Shown piece after piece: positions 58,599-64,000 of a stretch of 64,000 bases of DNA (positions within the stretch are counted from its first letter, which is position 1; every line of letters begins with the position of its first letter). This DNA is from Corinectria fuckeliana (Eukaryota > Ascomycota > Sordariomycetes > Hypocreales > Nectriaceae). The stretch lies in assembly GCA_019137255.1 (NCBI GenBank), contig WPDH01000187.1:124001-188000 (forward strand). The letters are read 5' to 3'. The position numbers and the translations under genes are program-made. Under the pieces are notes generated by a model. It was not told the origin of the DNA. It saw only the letters and a list, made by a program, of their open reading frames with translations, and ran no database searches.

Positions 58599-60805
58599 AT
58601 GTACTCGTACAATAAGCCCATCAAGGCCATGGAGTGAGCCCCTCCTGTCTCATCGTCTTCTCCTCCATCCAGCCTTCATAGCCGTCTCGTGCCTCTTCGC
58701 TCTCGCCTCTCGTACCCTCTTTTTGCTCGGAATCCCACTGACAAGACTTCTTTTTGCAATGGACAGGCCTCCGCACGTTTTGGTATGCCAATCCTAACCC
58801 CCGAGCCCTCCGCCGCAAACCAGTCGCTCGAACGCCAGACCGCCGTTGGAAGTGTGGCGGCGGCAGGCCCGGAGCTTGGAACCTTGCTTTGACTGACCCT
58901 ATTCCCCTGCACAGGACCACTACATCGGTGTTGATGTCGGCACAGGCTCTGCCCGCGCCTGTATCATCGACGAGACGGGTGACATCAAGGCTTTGGCCTC
59001 GGAGAACATCAAGCTGTGGCAGCCCGAAAATGGCTACTATGTGCGTCTCCTCACCTAAGTGCACTGGGCTCTTCGCTAACTCCTACTCAGGAGCAATCCA
59101 CGACAGATATCTGGCAATGCATCTGCGAATGTGTTCGCCGCGTCGTCAGCGAGTCGACCGTCGACCCAAAAAGCATCAAAGGCATTGGCTTCGACGCTAC
59201 GTGCTCCCTTGCTGTCTTCACCCACGACACCGATGAGCCCATGCCTGTGACGGGTCCAGATTTTGCAAATGATGGCAACGACCGCAACGTCATCCTCTGG
59301 CTCGATCACCGGCCCGTCGCCGAGACCGACAAGATCAACGCCACCGAACACAAGCTGCTCAAGTACGTCGGAGGCAAGATGAGCATCGAGATGGAGATAC
59401 CCAAGGTTCTCTGGCTCAAGAACAACATGCCTCCCGAGGTTTTCGACAGATGCAAGTTCTACGACCTTGCCGATGCCCTGACCCATCTGGCAACCGGGAA
59501 CGAGACTCGCAGCTACTGCAGTGTCGTCTGCAAGCAGGGCTACGTCCCCGTCGGCGTCGACGGCAGCGTCAAGGGTTGGCAAGAGGATTTCTACGACGAG
59601 GTTGGCCTCGGCGATTTGAAGAAGGACAACTTCCAGCGTATGGGCGGTGTCAATGGGGTGGTGAGCCTGTTTCCTTTATCTACTTGCGCGTTTTCCTTCT
59701 GCGAAACACTGAACTAACGGTTGTCCACCAGAACGGAGAGTATGTCAGTGCCGGTGAGCCTGTCGGCACACTGAGCCGACAAGCTGCTTACCAACTCGGC
59801 CTGCCCATGGGCATTCCCGTCGGAAGCGGCGTCATTGATGCGTATGCTGGCTGGATCGGAACCGTGGGCGCCAAGGTCGACCTCGGTGATGATGAGCTCA
59901 ACGCCAATGTTCCTCACAACGATCTGTCCCAGGCCTTCACCCGTCTCGCCGCCGTTGCTGGCACGTCCACCTGCCACTTGGCCCTGTCCAAGGAGCCTGT
60001 TTTTGTTCCAGGTGTCTGGGGGCCTTACCGAGATGTCCTGCTCCCCGAGTACTGGATGGCCGAGGGCGGTCAGTCAGCCACCGGTGAACTGTTGAGGCAT
60101 ATGCTCGACATCCACCCCGCCTACATTGAGACTTGCGCTCTGGCCAAGGCCGAGGACAAGCACATCTATGACTTCCTCAATGCCCACCTTGAGTACATGG
60201 TCGAGACCAACAACGCGCCCTCCGTCTCGTACCTAGGCCGCCACCTCTTCTTCTACGGCGACTTGTGGGGCAACCGCTCTCCTATCGCGGACCCCAACAT
60301 GAAGGGCTGCATGGTCGGGCTTGACAGCGACAAGAGCACCGACAACATGGCTCTGTGGTACTACGCCACCATGGAGTTCATTGCTATGCAGACGCGCCAG
60401 ATTATTGAACAGATGAACAATGCCGGCCACGAGATCTCGTCCATCTTCATGTCCGGCTCGCAATGCCAGAACAGCATTCTCATGGCCCTCCTGGCCACCA
60501 CCTGCGGCATGCCCGTCCTCATCCCCCGCTACGTCAACGCCGCCGTGGTCCACGGCGCGGCCATGCTCGGCGCCAAGGCGGCGAGCCACCACAAGGAGGA
60601 CGGCAGTGAGCCCGAGTCTCTCTGGAACATCATGGACCGCATGAGCAAGCGGGGACGACTAGTCGAGCCCAATGGCGACCCTGGCGAGAAGGCGCTGCTA
60701 GACGCCAAGTACGAGGTGTTCTTGGACATGTCCAAGACTCAGCAGCAGTACAGGGGCAAGGTCGACAAGGCGATTGCGACTTGGGGTGCCGAGTTTGGGA
60801 TTTGA
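58599..60805 (+). CDS. FGGY-family pentulose kinase (D-ribulokinase-like)
   Basis: This 606-residue sugar kinase belongs to the FGGY group of human FGGY and yeast YDR109C, which phosphorylate a ketopentose such as D-ribulose. Exons are 58599-58633 (35 nt), 58767-58782 (16 nt), 58915-59040, 59091-59660 and 59732-60805; introns of 133, 132, 50 and 71 nt keep phase. The short second exon is needed to join MYSYNKPIKAM to EPPHVL and then DHYIGVDVGTGSARA, the ATP phosphate-binding start of the actin-like fold. Other marks are GIGFDATCSLAVF, LWLDHRP, GSGVIDAYAGWIG (with the likely catalytic Asp), VAGTSTCHLAL and the C-terminal IFMSGSQCQNSILMALLATTCGMPV. The domain order and length are typical. Substrate preference cannot be read from the sequence with certainty. 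Confidence 0.93.
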
Positions 60806-61293
60806 ATGGAGATGGCCCTGATGGGGCGGAGGATCGGGCCAATGAAGCCAGATTCCGGTATATAATTGTAATGAGCGCGTGCGTCTAGAATAAGCGATGG
60901 CGACGAAAATATAGAGGGAGTTTTGACATGAGATATGCAGCATGTTTGCTTCTCTTTTCGACTGTGATGAATCACTAAATTGTCTACTATTAATACTACG
61001 TAGTTAATAATAGTAGGCCTAGCATTCAGTGCGACATGAGTGCACCAAGGTAGTGGAGCCAACTTTTTGCCTGGGTTGCCTGGGTTGCCTGGCAGCCTTT
61101 CACGACGTTGATTGGTCCAAGCTCTCAACCCAAACATCCCAGCCTTGCACCGTCCCAAAATTCTAGACAAAGCGCGCCGACCATCGATCGAGCTTGGCCA
61201 CCGACTCTTCTCCTGCTCTCTTGCGCAATTCACCGTCAAGCCGCTCGTCCGGCTACTTACGCGACCTTGGCGCGAAAATCTCACGCACCCACG
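60806..61293. other. Spacer between the FGGY kinase and NIC96
   Basis: A 488-bp tandem spacer. It contains an A+T-rich part around 60960-61020 with TACTACGTA and TAATAGTAGG, then the NIC96 promoter. No other feature is seen. Confidence 0.6.
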
Positions 61294-64000
61294 ATGTCAC
61301 TCTTTGGGCAGAACACGGGCGGCACGGGCGGCGGCCTTGGAGGCTCGCTGTTCGGCGGCGGAACAGCACAGAATCAGCAGGGCGGCACTCAAGGGGGAAG
61401 CCTCTTTGGTCAGTCGACGACACAGAACCAGCAGACCGGTGCCGCTGGCGGAGGGCTGTTTGGCGGACTGGGGGCGACCAAGCCTGCCACCGGCGGGTTG
61501 TTTGGCCAGCCGCAGCAGCAGCAGCAGCAGCAGAACCAGCCCCAGAGTGCACCAGCAGCTGGGTTATTCGGGCAATCGACGACACAGCAGCAGCCTAACG
61601 CGACGACGGGCACGACGGGGCTTTTTGGCCAGCCCGCCCAGAACACCCAACAGGCGAACACGGGCGGCTTGTTTGGTAACAACCAGCAGCAGACACAGCA
61701 GACACAGCAGACACAGCAGACACAGCAGACACAGCAGACACCATCGCTCTTTGGTGCCCCGACGGCCCAGCCTGCTACGACCGGCCTCTCGACGGCCAAG
61801 CCCTCCTTGTTTGGCGCTCCGAACACTTCACAGCAGCAGCCTCAGATAAACACCAACTCGATCCTTGGAGCAAACAATATGGCCTCCAGCACCTTGGGAG
61901 GGAGCACCTTGGGAGGGAGCCTCTTCGCAAGCCAAGCCCCTTTCGGACAGTCTCAGGCCCAGTCGCAGCCCGCGGGCGCCTACTTTGACAGCCTCTTCGC
62001 CAAGAGCCAGAAAGCGGAGGGCAAGGGTAAGTCCAACATGGAGGATCTCCCCAGCCTGGAGCTAGGCCTGGGGGACCTACGCCACCGGTTGAGGAAGCTG
62101 CAGTCCAAGCCCAACGAGAAGCCCTTGGACGGCAAGGCCCATTATCTGCTCGCCGCCTCTGGAGTCGACCCTGGTCTTGCTGCCAAGGATCTCGGCATGC
62201 TCGATGTCCAGGGTGGACGGGTCGAACAAGCCAACCGTGGCTACGCTCCTAGCGAGGTCGATGTCGAGACATACCTGTCAAATCTCCAAACCAAGACGAC
62301 CCTAAGCATGATCGCCGACGGGCTAGAACGATCGGTTCGCGATTTTGACAACTTCCTAGAGGACAACGTCGCCATGGAATGGGACGCTCAGCGCAAGCGT
62401 ATCTATCAGCACTTTGGCATCAAGCCTCGCGAGGAGACGGCAGCGCCTGGTCGCGAGTCCCAGAGCGGGTTTGGCCGTTCGAGGAGAAGCAAGGCCCAGG
62501 GCTCTGCGCCGCGGGCTGGTAAGAGCAGCGTATTGGGCAAGTCGACGCTCCAACGTTCCGTCATCGGTACCCCTAGCCGGATCGGCGCGCACCAGCAGTC
62601 AGACTTTTCCGACGTCGACCGCTCGTCGGAGTCGTCCGTGACCCTTGACCACCGTGTTTCTTCCGATGACCGAGTTCTGCGCGAGAGGCAAGGGCGCCTG
62701 TCGGAGAAGATTCGCACTCTCAACACGGCCCGTCTACAAAAGCGCCCCTATCCCATCCTCTCTGAGCTAGCGGCCGTGGAGCAAAAGTCCCACGACCCCC
62801 ATGCTCCACACGTCGTCGAGGCGTACTTGGCCGTTATGGAAATTGTTGGCGAGAACCCGGATGCTGAAACGACGCTCAACAGTGCGACAGCCAAGGAGCG
62901 AGAATTCGCCAGCATGTATCTGGACGAGAATCCCAACTCGCAAAAGTCAGTGGAGTTGAGAAGACGCATCCTCTCCGGCGCGAACACGTTCCTCGAGAAG
63001 CAGTTCCTCCGCGAGGTCGAGTCGCTCATCGCCAAGCACCCACACGAAGCGAAGCTGGGTGGTCTCCCAGACATCGTCAACAAGATCAAGGCGTATATCC
63101 GCTTGCGGTCTGCGCGCAAGGACCTGGTGCCCGATAACACGGAGCTGCAGCAAGTTCAGGGCGAGTACGTGTGGGCCATTGTCTTCTACCTGCTTCGCTC
63201 GGGACATGTCAGCGAAGCGGCCAAGTACGTCAACGACAACACCAACCAGTTCCGGGGCATCGACCGGACGTTCGCTACCTACCTGAACAACTACGCCGCC
63301 AGCGAGGACCGGCGACTCACTAACAGGAAGCTGCTGGACCGCTGCACCAACGAGTACATCCAGCGCTCACGCAACGCACCCGATAACTCAATTGATCCCT
63401 TCCGCATGGCCTGCTACAAGGTGATAGGACGGATTGAACTGAGCAACCGCAACCTGGAGGGGCTGAATACGGACATCAACGACTGGATCTGGCTTCAGTT
63501 CAACCTGGCGAGGGAGGGTGACAAGACGATTGAGATGGCTGGCGAGTCGTATGGGCTGGCAGAGCTGCAATCGAGTATCCGAGAGATTGGCCTGAAGCAC
63601 TTCCCCAAGGCCAACTCCGAGGACAGCAACGGCAGCTTCGGCATGTTCTTCTATCTGCAGATCCTGTCGGGCATGTTTGAGGATGCCATCGCCTACCTGT
63701 ACCCCTTCTCCTACGTCGATGCCGTGCATTTTGGCCTCGCCCTGGCCTTCTACGGTCTGCTCCGACCCGCCGACGCCGTATCGCCGTCCAACGACCTGCG
63801 CAGCTACAGCACCAAGAACCTGCCTCAGATCAACTTTGGTCGAATGATTGGGTACTACACTCGTGATTTCAGAGCCGCGGACGTGGTATCGGCGGTGGAC
63901 TATCTGACCCTGATCTGCCTGAACCAGGACCTCGGTGGAGAGGCGGGCCAGCGACACGGCAACCTCTGCCACGAGGCGTTGCGGGAGCTGGTACTGGAGA
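61294..64000 (+). CDS. NIC96: NIC96/NUP93-family nucleoporin with FG-rich N-terminus (3' partial)
   Basis: The frame is open from the ATG at 61294 to the window edge (902 codons, no intron). NIC96 is the linker nucleoporin of the inner ring; it anchors the Nsp1-Nup49-Nup57 channel trimer and binds the large scaffold Nups. The first 210 residues are a Gly/Gln/Thr-rich FG region with about ten LFG motifs (SLFGQ, GGLFGGLG, TGLFGQP). A short helix AYFDSLFAKSQKAEG at about 228-243 followed by a LGDLRHRLRKLQ helix matches the trimer-binding segment of the family. The alpha-solenoid begins at about residue 470 (RPYPILSELAAVEQKS, EYVWAIVFYLLRSGHVSEAA, FGMFFYLQILSGMFEDAIAYLY, VHFGLALAFYGLLRP) and continues past the edge. 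The FG content is greater than in yeast Nic96. The C-terminal part of the solenoid is outside the window. Confidence 0.95.
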   Translation, partial: MSLFGQNTGGTGGGLGGSLFGGGTAQNQQGGTQGGSLFGQSTTQNQQTGAAGGGLFGGLGATKPATGGLFGQPQQQQQQQNQPQSAPAAGLFGQSTTQQQPNATTGTTGLFGQPAQNTQQANTGGLFGNNQQQTQQTQQTQQTQQTQQTPSLFGAPTAQPATTGLSTAKPSLFGAPNTSQQQPQINTNSILGANNMASSTLGGSTLGGSLFASQAPFGQSQAQSQPAGAYFDSLFAKSQKAEGKGKSNMEDLPSLELGLGDLRHRLRKLQSKPNEKPLDGKAHYLLAASGVDPGLAAKDLGMLDVQGGRVEQANRGYAPSEVDVETYLSNLQTKTTLSMIADGLERSVRDFDNFLEDNVAMEWDAQRKRIYQHFGIKPREETAAPGRESQSGFGRSRRSKAQGSAPRAGKSSVLGKSTLQRSVIGTPSRIGAHQQSDFSDVDRSSESSVTLDHRVSSDDRVLRERQGRLSEKIRTLNTARLQKRPYPILSELAAVEQKSHDPHAPHVVEAYLAVMEIVGENPDAETTLNSATAKEREFASMYLDENPNSQKSVELRRRILSGANTFLEKQFLREVESLIAKHPHEAKLGGLPDIVNKIKAYIRLRSARKDLVPDNTELQQVQGEYVWAIVFYLLRSGHVSEAAKYVNDNTNQFRGIDRTFATYLNNYAASEDRRLTNRKLLDRCTNEYIQRSRNAPDNSIDPFRMACYKVIGRIELSNRNLEGLNTDINDWIWLQFNLAREGDKTIEMAGESYGLAELQSSIREIGLKHFPKANSEDSNGSFGMFFYLQILSGMFEDAIAYLYPFSYVDAVHFGLALAFYGLLRPADAVSPSNDLRSYSTKNLPQINFGRMIGYYTRDFRAADVVSAVDYLTLICLNQDLGGEAGQRHGNLCHEALRELVLE
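61687..61740 (+). repeat. In-frame 9-bp repeat (CAGCAGACA)6 in NIC96
   Basis: Six perfect CAG-CAG-ACA units encode (Gln-Gln-Thr)6 between two FG motifs. The unit is a multiple of three, so expansion or contraction would change only linker length. Confidence 0.9.

Noticed and set aside
1..64000. Secondary-metabolite cluster, CRISPR, phage or intact transposon
   Set aside because: No synthase, transporter group, repeat-spacer array, integrase or transposase was found; veA is a global regulator and does not mark a cluster by itself.

Overview
The window is nuclear DNA of a filamentous ascomycete, most likely a Sordariomycete and probably Hypocreales. The evidence is short introns (about 50-145 nt) with GTANGT-like donors, CTAAC/CTAAT branch sites and AG acceptors, together with full-length fungal protein families: VeA, an MGA2/SPT23-like activator, a fused GOGAT, CHZ1 and an SPX/VTC protein. 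No prokaryotic operon, rRNA, tRNA, CRISPR array or intact transposon was seen. Fifteen protein-coding genes are supported; the first is cut at its 5' end and the last at its 3' end by the window edges.

Layout. 1-3939 (+): MGA2/SPT23-like membrane-tethered regulator. 5235-6752 (-): unrecognised basic, low-complexity protein with a duplicated YxxLVxSGFF motif. 8501-10138 (-): veA. 10139-18909: an 8.8 kb stretch without a supportable gene. 18910-19975 (-): HSP30/YRO2-type opsin-related membrane protein. 21433-24598 (-): VID28/ARMC8-like armadillo protein of the GID ubiquitin ligase. 26562-27704 (+): PHO80/PREG-like cyclin. 28197-28822 (+): EMC10-like ER protein. 29552-30024 (+): CHZ1 histone chaperone. 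30979-31753 (+): BET1-like SNARE. 32205-33339 (-): APC15/MND2-like APC/C subunit. 33340-39837: a 6.5 kb stretch without a supportable gene. 39838-46361 (+): glutamate synthase. 48810-51278 (+): VTC2/3-like SPX protein. 52917-55728 (+): unrecognised 798-residue protein. 58599-60805 (+): FGGY pentulose kinase. 61294-end (+): NIC96 nucleoporin with an FG-rich N-terminus.

The genes do not form an obvious metabolic cluster. Most are housekeeping or regulatory (nitrogen assimilation, phosphate signalling and polyphosphate, ER and vesicle traffic, cell cycle, chromatin, nuclear pore, ubiquitin ligase), with one developmental and secondary-metabolism regulator (VeA). Exon structures were built by hand from splice signals and checked for reading frame; for every gene with both ends in the window the summed exon length is a multiple of three.

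The less explained material lies between genes: very long spacers next to veA and gltA; recurrent short motifs (TACTATGTA, TACTCCGTA, TACCTACC/TAGGTA); a cluster of about 45-bp direct and inverted repeats at 46.8-47.2 kb; and several inverted repeats. Within genes, points of interest are micro-exons (10 and 16 nt), a 54-nt in-frame intron inside a cyclin box, a possible start-overlapping upstream ORF at veA controlled by splice choice, and an opsin-fold protein without the retinal lysine.
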